From contig DAOUTY010000014.1 in NCBI GenBank assembly GCA_030668425.1, positions 1 to 15,517 on the forward strand: DNA of 15,517 bases, written 5' to 3'. Made by a program: the position numbers and the translations under genes. The notes under the pieces are model-generated. The model saw only the letters and a list, made by a program, of their open reading frames with translations. It was not told where the DNA came from and did not search any database. Positions within the stretch are counted from its first letter, which is position 1; each line of letters begins with the position of its first letter. Below are positions 6,938 through 13,486 of the stretch, in pieces. The DNA comes from Chloroflexota bacterium. Its GTDB lineage: Bacteria > Chloroflexota > Dehalococcoidia > SZUA-161.

Positions 6938-7432
6938 CTATGTTCTCACAGCACCCCTGGCTATCCTCCCCAGCAATTCGGAGTAGGTTGCGTCCAGGGC
7001 TTGTGGTATCACCCTGATGTCGGATACCACCGTTATGAAATTGGTGTCGCCACTCCAGCGGGGGATGATATGGGTGTGGATGTGGCCTTCCACGCCAGCA
7101 CCCGCTACACGGCCCAGGTTTATGCCGATGTTGAATCCCTGGGGTTTGTATGCCTCGGTCAGGGCTCTGGCACTCTTTCTCACAAGATCGAAGTGCTCAA
7201 GCAGTTCCTCGTCGGTTAGCCCTTCCAGGTCAGCCAGGTGCTTGTAGGGGGCTACCATCAGGTGGCCGGGATTATAGGGATAGGTATTCAAGATAACGAA
7301 GTTATTTACTCCTCTGAAGAGAATGTAGTTATCCTTATCGCTACTCTCCTTTGACTTTTGGCAGAATATGCACTCCTTTGTCTTTTCACCTCGAATATAC
7401 TCTATTCTCCACGGTGCCCATATCTTCTTCAT
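6938..7432 (-). CDS. HIT-family nucleotide hydrolase/phosphorylase
   Basis: This 164-residue cytoplasmic protein has the histidine triad HIHTH (His117, 119, 121) in GHIHTHIIPRW. The middle histidine of the triad is the usual catalytic nucleophile that forms a nucleotidyl intermediate. The N-terminus (IWAPWRIEYI, then CIFC at 21-24) and NPGHLMVAPYKH (His57, His65) resemble the Ap4A phosphorylase/hydrolase branch of HIT proteins. CIFC with nearby histidines may bind zinc. Likely substrates are dinucleoside polyphosphates or nucleotide phosphoramidates; the exact one cannot be read from sequence. The ATG at 7432 has AAAGGA eight bases upstream. It is on the operon strand but 180 bases before hdrC, with a promoter in between, so functional linkage is doubtful. 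Confidence 0.88.
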   Translation of the reverse strand: MKKIWAPWRIEYIRGEKTKECIFCQKSKESSDKDNYILFRGVNNFVILNTYPYNPGHLMVAPYKHLADLEGLTDEELLEHFDLVRKSARALTEAYKPQGFNIGINLGRVAGAGVEGHIHTHIIPRWSGDTNFITVVSDIRVIPQALDATYSELLGRIARGAVRT

Positions 7433-7529
7433 TTACATATTCCTTTCACCAGCAAGCCCTGTCTTAGTGCTGTGGGCATTTTAGCAGAAGGACGGCCTTT
7501 TTTCGAGTTCGGGCGTTGCCATGAGGGCA

Positions 7530-7573
7530 AATCCCCCCTTCCCCCCTTTACCAAAGGGGGATTTAGGGGGATT
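7530..7573. repeat. C-run/G-run intergenic hairpin repeat
   Basis: The inner stem CCCCCTTT (7542-7549) and AAAGGGGG (7553-7560) has a three-base loop ACC. The outer stem is AATCCCCC (7530-7537) with GGGGGATT (7566-7573). I recall this kind of element as a common dispersed intergenic repeat in many anaerobes. Its translation gives PLNPPLVKGG, a tell-tale of false ORFs. It could act as a bidirectional transcript end for neither or both flanking genes. Confidence 0.7.
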
Positions 7574-7600
7574 GTAAATTCATCCTTATCCTTCGACAAG

Positions 7601-7662
7601 CCTTGGGCCTGGCCAAGGCCAGGTTTCAGGACAGGCCCTAACCTCTCCCTCGATAGGAGAGG
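7601..7662. repeat. Two further hairpin units beside the C-run repeat
   Basis: CCTTGG (7601-7606) pairs with CCAAGG (7613-7618). CCTCTCC (7642-7648) pairs with GGAGAGG (7656-7662). They follow the C-run hairpin directly and look like parts of a composite intergenic repeat cluster. Confidence 0.5.
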
Positions 7663-7726
7663 AATTCGATGCGAGACCATGTGAAACCTGTACCTAAACT
7701 AGGGTCGTAGATTACGGCTCCAGGCG

Positions 7727-7754
7727 TTGCCTTGAGGAGAAGATATGATATACT
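7727..7754 (+). promoter_or_regulatory. Candidate promoter for the BioD-like gene
   Basis: TTGCCT (7727-7732) and TATACT (7749-7754) are separated by 16 bases. The start would be near 7761, about 50 bases before the ATG. A small TCCAG/CTGGA hairpin (7767-7780) lies in the leader. Confidence 0.45.
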
Positions 7755-7797
7755 TTTAGTGTGAAATCCAGGTGGCTGGAGATTTGATCTGTGGACT

Positions 7798-7804
7798 AAG
7801 GAGG
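7798..7804 (+). promoter_or_regulatory. Ribosome binding site deciding the ATG start at 7810
   Basis: AAGGAGG lies five bases before the ATG at 7810. A TTG at 7807 would be only two bases away, too close, so the ATG is preferred. Confidence 0.75.
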
Positions 7805-7809
7805 CTTTG

Positions 7810-8850
7810 ATGGTTGCTTTGTATATTACCGCTATGGGGGAGGCTGCCGGGAAGAGCACTTTATGTGCCGGTCTGGGCAGGATGCTTCAGGCTGAGGGTA
7901 AGAAGGTGGGGTTCCTCAAACCTGTATCCAGTTCCCCCGAGGGGAGTGACGGAGATGCCGAGTTCATGAAGCAGCTTCTGGCTCTGGACGAGCCTGTCGA
8001 GTCGCTTTGCCCGGTTTCTCTAAGCGCAAATGATTTGGCAGCCACTGCGGACGAGCAGGAACCCCCCTGGCTTAAGAAAGTCGAGGAAGCTTATGCCAGG
8101 GTCTCTCCGGGTAAGGATGTAGTTCTGTTGGAAGGGCTGGGCGATTTGAAAGCGGGAAGTGCCCCGGCGCGGATAGCTGGTCGAGTGGTGGAGACGCTCA
8201 AGGCCAAAGCTATACTTCTTGTTCCCTACGAGGCTGACCTTGAAGGAGACGAGATCGCAGCCGCAGCCAGGACGCTGGGAGGCAATCTGCTTGGCGTCGT
8301 GATCAATGCCGTGCCCGAACGCAGGATGGACTCGGTGAAAGCCGGGATCGTGCCTGCCCTGGAACAGGATGGCATCAAGGTTCTCGGCGTATTGCCCGAG
8401 ACCCGTTCATTGTTCACCATCACCATCGGTGAGCTCGCTGAACATATCGGGGGCAACATCCTTAATTCTCAAGATCGGTCCGATGAACTGGTGGAGAGCC
8501 TGATGGTAGGGGCATTATCTTTTGATTCCGCGCCCTCGTATTTGACCACCAGGGATAACAAGGCGGTGATAACGCGCGGTGATCATGCTGATATTCAGTT
8601 GGCAGCCCTGAACACCTCGATTAAATGTCTTGTCCTGACCGACAATATAGACCCTAATCCCACTATCTTCAGCCGGGCTTTGGAGCTTGATGTGCCGATA
8701 GTGTTGGTGGAGAAGGACACTAACAGTACAATCGAGGCTCTGGAGAGTGTCCTGGATAAAGCCAGCCTGTATCACGAGAAGAAGATTGAGCGACTGGGGC
8801 AGATTCTGAAGCGTAACCTCGACCTGGGTGCAATTTACCAGGCGATCTAG
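7810..8850 (+). CDS. BioD-like P-loop protein with DRTGG domain
   Basis: This 346-residue protein has the two domains that form the N-terminal part of long phosphotransacetylases, but no acetyltransferase domain follows. The first domain (about 1-210) is a BioD-like P-loop fold with Walker A GEAAGKST near residues 11-18 and LLEGLGD near 115. The second (about 220-320) is a DRTGG-type domain, containing TRGDHADIQLAAL and the LVLTDN region. Such stand-alone proteins are often annotated as phosphotransacetylase family, but acetyl-CoA:phosphate transfer is not supported here. A sensory, nucleotide-binding or regulatory role is a guess. A strong ribosome site fixes the start, with its own promoter candidate. 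The next gene is 189 bases away, so it is probably monocistronic. Confidence 0.8.
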   Translation: MVALYITAMGEAAGKSTLCAGLGRMLQAEGKKVGFLKPVSSSPEGSDGDAEFMKQLLALDEPVESLCPVSLSANDLAATADEQEPPWLKKVEEAYARVSPGKDVVLLEGLGDLKAGSAPARIAGRVVETLKAKAILLVPYEADLEGDEIAAAARTLGGNLLGVVINAVPERRMDSVKAGIVPALEQDGIKVLGVLPETRSLFTITIGELAEHIGGNILNSQDRSDELVESLMVGALSFDSAPSYLTTRDNKAVITRGDHADIQLAALNTSIKCLVLTDNIDPNPTIFSRALELDVPIVLVEKDTNSTIEALESVLDKASLYHEKKIERLGQILKRNLDLGAIYQAI

Positions 8851-9039
8851 GTTACTCCAGGTTGCCAGTCCTGGTAGCGTAGGAAATCACCTTGGAATTG
8901 CGACGCTGAGTGTCAAGCTGCACTTCAGGGTCGCTTTTCCATTTATGTATTCCCCTGTTTTGAGACAAAAGTCATATGAATTGTCGCGCTCTCGGATTAC
9001 AATGCTCTCAGCTATCGGTAAACATGTAAGGGGTGAAAA

Positions 9040-9561
9040 ATGGACGTGAAGGTATATAGTTCGCCAACCTGTGGCTATTGCCAGCAGGCCAAGCGATTTC
9101 TCTCCGAGCGCGGGACCAACTTTACTGAGTATGATGTCTCCGTTGATCGCGCGGCAGCGGAGGAGGTAGTCCGTTTGACGGGTCAGATGGGCGTACCTGT
9201 GATCGTTGTCGATGGCGAGGTGGTCGTCGGCTTCGACCGGGCCCGGCTGGAGCAATTGCTGGCCAAGGGAGGCGATGGGCAACGCCCGCGCTTCGGGTTG
9301 AAGATAGCTGATGCCAGCCGGGTGGCTCAGAAGGTTGGAGCTGTCCCTGTATTCGGGGCCCTCGTGGGCGCGGTGGCTCCTGCGTCTTTTGGCGAAAAGG
9401 CTGGCTTGCGCAGTGGGGACATAATCACCGAAATCAATATGAGGCCGATACACAATGCCGGTGATCTGGAGCAGGCCCTGGCCAATCTGGCTCCTGGCGG
9501 TAATATGGCGATTGTATTCCTTCGGGGGGAGAAGACCCTTAGGGCGAAGATTGTGATCTAG
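9040..9561 (+). CDS. Glutaredoxin-PDZ fusion protein
   Basis: This 173-residue protein joins two domains. Residues 1-76 form a glutaredoxin/NrdH-like fold with the active site CGYC (Cys11, Cys14), the cis-proline loop GVPVIV (Pro53) and the following GF at 64-65. Residues 86-173 look like a PDZ domain, with AVAPASFGEKAGLRSGDIITEIN (113-133) as the carboxylate-binding and helix region. No signal peptide is visible, so it should work in the cytoplasm. A dithiol oxidoreductase that recognises protein C-termini or exposed peptides through the PDZ part is a reasonable inference, unproven. The ATG follows AGGGGTG. The fmdB-like gene begins 31 bases downstream, and hsp20 and lon lie beyond, which suggests a link with redox or protein quality control. 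Confidence 0.85.
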   Translation: MDVKVYSSPTCGYCQQAKRFLSERGTNFTEYDVSVDRAAAEEVVRLTGQMGVPVIVVDGEVVVGFDRARLEQLLAKGGDGQRPRFGLKIADASRVAQKVGAVPVFGALVGAVAPASFGEKAGLRSGDIITEINMRPIHNAGDLEQALANLAPGGNMAIVFLRGEKTLRAKIVI

Positions 9562-9592
9562 AAGTGGTATTCCATGCAGGAGAGAAAAAATC

Positions 9593-9835
9593 ATGCCGGT
9601 CTATGAATACGAGTGTAAAGACTGTTCGACGCATTTCGATCTGAGGCGCAGCTTCGAGGATGAATCGGAGGCATATTGCCCGAAATGTGGAGGAAGGGCA
9701 CGTCGCCTTTTCTCACCTGTGCCTATAATCTTTAACGGTTCTGGTTTCTATGTCACGGATAACAGGAAGAATGGCGCGCAGCCGGAAGAACCGAAGGCTG
9801 CTTCGCGTTCATCGGAGCGGGTGGAGGAGCCCTAG
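9593..9835 (+). CDS. FmdB-family zinc ribbon protein
   Basis: This 80-residue protein begins MPVYEYECKDC and carries two CxxC knuckles (Cys8/11 and Cys29/32) expected to bind one zinc ion. The segment SPVPIIFNGSGFYVTDNR (41-58) is typical of FmdB family regulatory-type proteins in anaerobes. The C-terminal 20 residues are polar and probably disordered. The family name comes from a formamidase regulator; its actual role is unknown in most bacteria and cannot be inferred here. AGGAG lies about ten bases before the ATG. It lies 31 bases after the glutaredoxin-PDZ gene on the same strand, so co-transcription is likely. A perfect palindrome follows 18 bases after its stop. Confidence 0.88.
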   Translation: MPVYEYECKDCSTHFDLRRSFEDESEAYCPKCGGRARRLFSPVPIIFNGSGFYVTDNRKNGAQPEEPKAASRSSERVEEP

Positions 9836-9853
9836 TCATTTTGTCACCACGAC

Positions 9854-9885
9854 AGGTAGAGGCACGGCATGCCGTGCCTCTACCT
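9854..9885. repeat. Perfect 32-bp palindrome between fmdB-like gene and hsp20
   Basis: The left half AGGTAGAGGCACGGCA (9854-9869) is exactly the reverse complement of 9870-9885. In RNA it would fold into a long hairpin with almost no loop. I recall very similar GTAGAGGCACGGC palindromes scattered in intergenic regions of diverse bacteria, so it is probably a copy of a dispersed repeat. No U-run follows, so an intrinsic terminator is not clear. Confidence 0.8.
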
Positions 9886-9903
9886 ATGTGTGCAGCATTG
9901 GTT

Positions 9904-9909
9904 TATAAT
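9904..9909 (+). promoter_or_regulatory. Candidate -10 box for hsp20-lon
   Basis: A perfect TATAAT lies 44 bases before the hsp20 ATG. The 17-base-spaced -35 position (9881-9886, TACCTA) falls in the end of the palindrome and matches poorly. Either an activator helps or the -10 is coincidental. No CIRCE element or sigma32-type box was seen. Confidence 0.35.
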
Positions 9910-9953
9910 GTTGCCGGTGACTGTCTCGTAGGACCACGACAAAGGGGGATACC

Positions 9954-10403
9954 ATGGTACAATTACGTTCGGATTGGCGCACTCAGATAGATATAATGCA
10001 GCAGGAGATGCAACGTTTGCTAAATCACCTCGCCGGATCGAAGCCTCCTCAGGTTAGATTCTCTCCTGCGGGATGGGAGCCGGCTATTGATGTTTATGAA
10101 ACGGATGATGAGATCGTGGTGATTGTCGAACTGGCCGGCGTTAAGGAATCAGATATCGAGATACTGGTTGATCGCGATAGATTCACTATACGTGGTGAAA
10201 GAAGGAAAGCCGTAGTGACGAGTGTAAGAAGAATGTATTATCAGATGGAGATCATGAGCGGTCCTTTTGCGAGAAGTATCGCTCTGCCCGTTGCTGTAGA
10301 TACCACAGAGTCAAAGGCCTACTATGCAGATGGTCTTGTGGAAGTTGTCCTCCCTAAAGCCGGTAAGGGTACAACCCACAAGGTTGATATCAAAACTGCC
10401 TGA
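9954..10403 (+). CDS. Small heat-shock protein, Hsp20/alpha-crystallin family
   Basis: This 149-residue protein has a short N-terminal arm with a helix (about 5-27) and an alpha-crystallin domain from about 41 to 140. The domain opens with WEPAIDVYETDDEIVVIVELAGV, is split here as WEPAIDVYETDDEI then VVIVELAGV, and ends with YADGLVEVVLPK in place of the common GVL motif. The C-terminus is short (KVDIKTA) and lacks a clear I-x-I motif, which may limit oligomer assembly. It acts as an ATP-independent holdase for unfolding proteins in the cytoplasm. The ATG has AGGGGG six bases upstream. The lon gene starts 23 bases after its stop, so the two form a chaperone-protease operon in which Hsp20-bound clients could be passed to Lon. 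Confidence 0.93.
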   Translation: MVQLRSDWRTQIDIMQQEMQRLLNHLAGSKPPQVRFSPAGWEPAIDVYETDDEIVVIVELAGVKESDIEILVDRDRFTIRGERRKAVVTSVRRMYYQMEIMSGPFARSIALPVAVDTTESKAYYADGLVEVVLPKAGKGTTHKVDIKTA

Positions 10404-10426
10404 TTGTTGATACGGGGAGAAGAACG

Positions 10427-12787
10427 ATGGTATCAATTGGTGAAAAGTCAGAAAACAAACCTGCCGAAGTCTCTATTCCAGAAGAACTTGCCATCATTCC
10501 CGGCGGACAAGGCGCAGTTTTCCCTTCAATGATGGTTCCCATAGCTGTGGGTGATGAGAAAACGGTTAAGCTGATTGATGACGCTGTTGCCGGGGACAGA
10601 ATCCTGGGGATATTTGCGCGGCGTCAAGATGTGGAAGAGGCTTCGCCGGCCAGCCTGTATGAGATCGGCACAGCAGCCGGTATTGTCAAAATGCTAAAGA
10701 TGCCGGACGGTACTGTTCACGCTCTGCTACAGGGTATCAGCAGGATCAGGCTGGTTGAGATGGTGCAGGTTGAACCCTATTTAAGGGGGAAAATAGAGAA
10801 GGTAGAAGAGAAGCTGGAAAAGACACCTGAGCTTGAAGCCTTGATGAGGAATATACTGTCGCTTTTCCAAAAACTGGTTTCTTTAGCCCCCAATCTGCCA
10901 GAGGAGCTTTCTATTGCTGCCGTAAACCTGACCGAACCTGGCGTGGTCGCGGATTTTGTCGCTGCCCACTCGAACCTCAAGCTGGAGGAGAGCCAGGAGA
11001 TATTGGAGACGTTGGATGTCCAAAAGCGCTTGGAGAAGCTCACCACATTTGTCAATAGAGAACTTGAGATACTGGAGCTGGGAACAAAGATCCAGTCCCA
11101 TGTCAAAAGTGAGATGGACAAGACACAGAGGGAATTTCTGCTTAGAGAGCATCTCAAGGCCATCCAGAAGGAGCTTGGTGAAACCGATGAGCGCGCTATG
11201 GAGATAAACGAGTTCCGGGCGAAGATTGAGGAGGCCAAACTCCCTCCCGAAGCGGCGAAAGAGGCCGAGCGAGAGCTTGACCGTCTGTCAAAGATGCCTC
11301 CTCAAGCTGCGGAGTATACCACAGCCCGAACGTATCTTGAATGGCTGACCTCATTACCCTGGGCCATAAGCAGCGAGGACAATCTTGATGTTGCTCAGGC
11401 ACAAAGAATTCTTGATGAGGACCACTATGATCTGGAGAAGGTCAAGGAGAGGATTCTGGATTATCTGGCGGTGCGTGGCCTCAAGGGAGAAGATATGAAG
11501 AGCCCCATCCTGTGTTTTGTGGGGCCTCCGGGAACCGGCAAGACCTCGATAGGGAAGTCAATCGCCCGGGCCCTGGGGCGCAAGTTTATTCGCATGTCTC
11601 TGGGTGGTATCAGGGATGAGGCGGAGATTCGCGGCCACCGGCGCACCTACGTTGGCGCTCTTCCCGGGAGGATAATACAGAGCATCCACCGGGCTGGGTC
11701 CAACAACCCGGTTTTCATGCTGGATGAAATCGACAAGATAGGAGCGGATTTCCGTGGCGACCCTTCTGCGGCATTGCTCGAGACCTTGGATCCAGAGCAG
11801 AATTTCGCTTTCAGCGACCATTATCTTGAGGTCCCTTTTGACCTGTCGAAGGTGATGTTTATCACCACGGCTAACATCATGGATCCCGTCCCACCGGCCC
11901 TGCGAGATAGAATGGAGGTTTTGGAACTCTCCGGCTACACGGAGGTGGAGAAACTTCATATCGCGAAGAAGTTCTTGATCCCGAAGCAGCTTGAAGAGCA
12001 CGGTCTTTCCGCCAGTATGCTCAGAATCTCCGATAATGCCGTCCTGGCCATTGTCAGAAACTACACCAGGGAGGCGGGACTGAGGAATCTGGAGCGAGAA
12101 ATTGGCACGATATGCCGCAAGAGAGCCCGGCAGGTGGTTCAAGGGGATAAGAGGAGGACAACGGTCACTCCTAAGAAACTTGTGGAGTTCCTGGGACAGC
12201 GGAAATTCAGGCATGAGGTGGCTGAGCGTGCCGATGAGGTCGGAGTGGCTACAGGCCTCGCCTGGACACCCGCGGGTGGCGACGTGCTTTTCGTAGAGTC
12301 CACCCTGATGCCGGGAAAGGGAAATCTTATACTCACCGGTCAACTTGGTGATGTAATGCAGGAGTCGGCGCGAGCAGCGCTTAGCTATACTCGCTCGAAA
12401 GCTGCCTCTCTTGGCATCGAAGAGGATTTCTACAGTAAGAACGATGTGCATATTCATGTTCCCGCTGGTGCCGTTCCTAAGGACGGCCCTTCCGCCGGTG
12501 TTACGATGGCGGTGTCGCTCGTTTCTGCCCTGACCAGGCGGCCGGTGAGCAAGGATGTAGCGATGACAGGTGAGATTACACTCCGGGGCAAAGTCCTTCC
12601 CGTGGGCGGCATCAAGGAGAAGGTACTCGCCGCCAATCGTGCCGGAATAAAGAAGGTTGTCCTTCCTCAGGAGAACGATAAGGACCTGGAAGAGGTCCCG
12701 CAGCACGTCAGAGAAGGGCTCAACTTCGTCTTTGTTGAAAGCATAGACGAAGTGCTGAAAGAGACATTGAAGAAGGCTGCTGCCTAG
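10427..12787 (+). CDS. lon: Lon ATP-dependent serine protease
   Basis: This 786-residue LonA-type protease degrades misfolded and regulatory proteins in the cytoplasm. The N-terminal substrate-binding domain spans about 18-210, followed by a coiled-coil-rich linker to about 300 (DKTQREFLLREHLKAIQKEL at 231-250). The AAA+ module has Walker A GPPGTGKT (366-373), Walker B FMLDEIDK (430-437) and an arginine-rich region after PALRDRME. The protease domain carries the catalytic serine in PKDGPSAG (Ser689) and the catalytic lysine in PVGGIKEK (Lys730). All key residues are present and length matches the family. GGGGAGA precedes the ATG. It is second in the hsp20-lon operon. Beyond the stop is a 231-base gap with only a feeble AAGGC/GCCTT hairpin, so the terminator is not obvious. 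Confidence 0.97.
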   Translation: MVSIGEKSENKPAEVSIPEELAIIPGGQGAVFPSMMVPIAVGDEKTVKLIDDAVAGDRILGIFARRQDVEEASPASLYEIGTAAGIVKMLKMPDGTVHALLQGISRIRLVEMVQVEPYLRGKIEKVEEKLEKTPELEALMRNILSLFQKLVSLAPNLPEELSIAAVNLTEPGVVADFVAAHSNLKLEESQEILETLDVQKRLEKLTTFVNRELEILELGTKIQSHVKSEMDKTQREFLLREHLKAIQKELGETDERAMEINEFRAKIEEAKLPPEAAKEAERELDRLSKMPPQAAEYTTARTYLEWLTSLPWAISSEDNLDVAQAQRILDEDHYDLEKVKERILDYLAVRGLKGEDMKSPILCFVGPPGTGKTSIGKSIARALGRKFIRMSLGGIRDEAEIRGHRRTYVGALPGRIIQSIHRAGSNNPVFMLDEIDKIGADFRGDPSAALLETLDPEQNFAFSDHYLEVPFDLSKVMFITTANIMDPVPPALRDRMEVLELSGYTEVEKLHIAKKFLIPKQLEEHGLSASMLRISDNAVLAIVRNYTREAGLRNLEREIGTICRKRARQVVQGDKRRTTVTPKKLVEFLGQRKFRHEVAERADEVGVATGLAWTPAGGDVLFVESTLMPGKGNLILTGQLGDVMQESARAALSYTRSKAASLGIEEDFYSKNDVHIHVPAGAVPKDGPSAGVTMAVSLVSALTRRPVSKDVAMTGEITLRGKVLPVGGIKEKVLAANRAGIKKVVLPQENDKDLEEVPQHVREGLNFVFVESIDEVLKETLKKAAA

Positions 12788-12938
12788 TCAAGGCCCTTCG
12801 CCTTTCCACACTAAACGGTTCTCTCATCGCCACTGTACTCCTCAAGCATCTCTCAACGGGATTCGGGCTGTCCTTACATGAAATCAGGATATTAAGTCTG
12901 TCCTGGCTGACGGTTTCATTGTGGTGCAGGCTGGTATG

Positions 12939-12967
12939 TTGTATGGCTGCCAATTTGTTGCTACAAT
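12939..12967 (+). promoter_or_regulatory. Weak promoter candidate for the thioesterase gene
   Basis: TTGTAT (12939-12944) and TACAAT (12962-12967) are 17 bases apart. The -10 matches well and the -35 only in TTG. It lies in the 231-base gap after lon, which otherwise shows no gene. Confidence 0.3.
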
Positions 12968-13005
12968 CATGCGGGACGGGAAAACCCCTGGCGATTTGAG
13001 AATGT

Positions 13006-13010
13006 GGAGG
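13006..13010 (+). promoter_or_regulatory. Ribosome binding site deciding the ATG start at 13019
   Basis: GGAGG lies eight bases before the ATG at 13019. The in-frame GTG at 13004 overlaps this site and would lack its own, so the shorter protein is preferred. Confidence 0.7.
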
Positions 13011-13018
13011 CTGGCAGA

Positions 13019-13423
13019 ATGGCAGACATTGAGGAAATGCACGGGAAATTCGACAACTCTCCTTGCGCTATCCACTTTGGCATGAAGCTTGTAGAGCTCT
13101 CGCCGGGATATGCCAAGGTGAAGCTTGAGCTAAAGAGGGAGTTCCTTAACTGGGAGAACATGATTCAGGGGGGTGTGATTGCCACATTGCTTGATCAGGC
13201 TTTCGGCTGTGCCTGCAATACGCTGGATAACATACACGTGGCCATTCAGATAAACATACATTTTCTTGCGGCAGCTCCTGTTGGGGAGACGATCTATGCC
13301 GAATCCAGGGTGCTGCACGCAGGTAAGAGGGTTGGGGCATCGGAGATGACGGTTGTAGATTCAAATGGAAAAACGATTGCCCGGGCGACGGGCACGACGG
13401 TTAGTATGGGTGCAAGGGGTTAG
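13019..13423 (+). CDS. PaaI-type hotdog-fold thioesterase
   Basis: This 134-residue protein matches the PaaI/YbgC-like acyl-CoA thioesterase superfamily. The signature loop-helix is NWENMIQGGVIATLLDQAFGCACN (44-67 region), with Asp59 as the probable catalytic acid; the usual H before GG is Gln50. The strand-rich second half (AIQINIHFLAAAPVGETIYA) and the C-terminal KTIARATGT are typical. The substrate is unknown; hydrolysis of aromatic or short acyl-CoA esters is the family expectation. It should be cytoplasmic and tetrameric or dimeric. It is followed by a stem-loop and then the DAHP synthase gene 63 bases downstream on the same strand. Aromatic metabolism could be the link, but this is only suggestive. 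Confidence 0.85.
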   Translation: MADIEEMHGKFDNSPCAIHFGMKLVELSPGYAKVKLELKREFLNWENMIQGGVIATLLDQAFGCACNTLDNIHVAIQINIHFLAAAPVGETIYAESRVLHAGKRVGASEMTVVDSNGKTIARATGTTVSMGARG

Positions 13424-13435
13424 TTGTATGCCGGG

Positions 13436-13460
13436 CTGAGGAACTGCAGGTGTTCTTCAG
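13436..13460 (+). other. Stem-loop between thioesterase and DAHP synthase genes
   Basis: CTGAGGAAC (13436-13444) pairs with GTTCTTCAG (13452-13460) over nine positions including one G-U, with a seven-base loop. It lies 26 bases before the GTG start of the DAHP synthase gene. It might be a terminator without a proper U-run, a processing site, or part of a regulatory leader. Confidence 0.45.
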
Positions 13461-13473
13461 GTACTCTGTTTGT

Positions 13474-13481
13474 GAGGTGAT
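13474..13481 (+). promoter_or_regulatory. Ribosome binding site deciding the GTG start of DAHP synthase
   Basis: GAGGTGAT lies five bases before the GTG at 13487. The nearer ATG at 13482 touches this site and opens only a two-codon frame, so it is not the start. Confidence 0.65.
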
Positions 13482-13486
13482 ATGAA

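Larger units (their letters stand above)
7433..7809. other. 377-base divergent intergenic region without a gene
   Basis: This region lies between the minus-strand HIT gene and the plus-strand BioD-like gene. It holds a C/G-run hairpin repeat (7530-7573), a CCTTGG/CCAAGG hairpin (7601-7618), a CCTCTCC/GGAGAGG hairpin (7642-7662), a promoter candidate (7727-7754) and a ribosome binding site (7798-7804). Short open frames cross it on both strands but consist mostly of repeat sequence; I do not regard them as genes. Confidence 0.7.

Noticed and set aside
7358..7684. Short open frames on both strands over the repeat cluster
   Set aside because: The translations contain PLNPPLVKGG-like repeat-derived peptides; they are products of the dispersed repeat and not genes.
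7807..7809. TTG as start of the BioD-like gene
   Set aside because: It is two bases from AAGGAGG; the ATG at 7810 has proper spacing.
8857..8874. CCAGG/CCTGG hairpin after the BioD-like gene as terminator
   Set aside because: Only five base pairs with an eight-base loop and no T-run.
8887..9594. Minus-strand open frame of 235 codons
   Set aside because: Antisense to the glutaredoxin-PDZ gene; no family features and no convincing ribosome site.
9836..9953. CIRCE or sigma32-type heat-shock element before hsp20
   Set aside because: Neither TTAGCACTC/GAGTGCTAA nor a CCCCAT-type -10 box is present.
11558..12706. Minus-strand open frame of 382 codons
   Set aside because: Antisense to the AAA+ and protease domains of lon, which are intact and conserved.
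12790..12804. AAGGC/GCCTT hairpin after lon as terminator
   Set aside because: Five pairs and no T-run; too weak to call.
13004..13006. GTG as start of the thioesterase gene
   Set aside because: It overlaps the GGAGG that serves the ATG at 13019.
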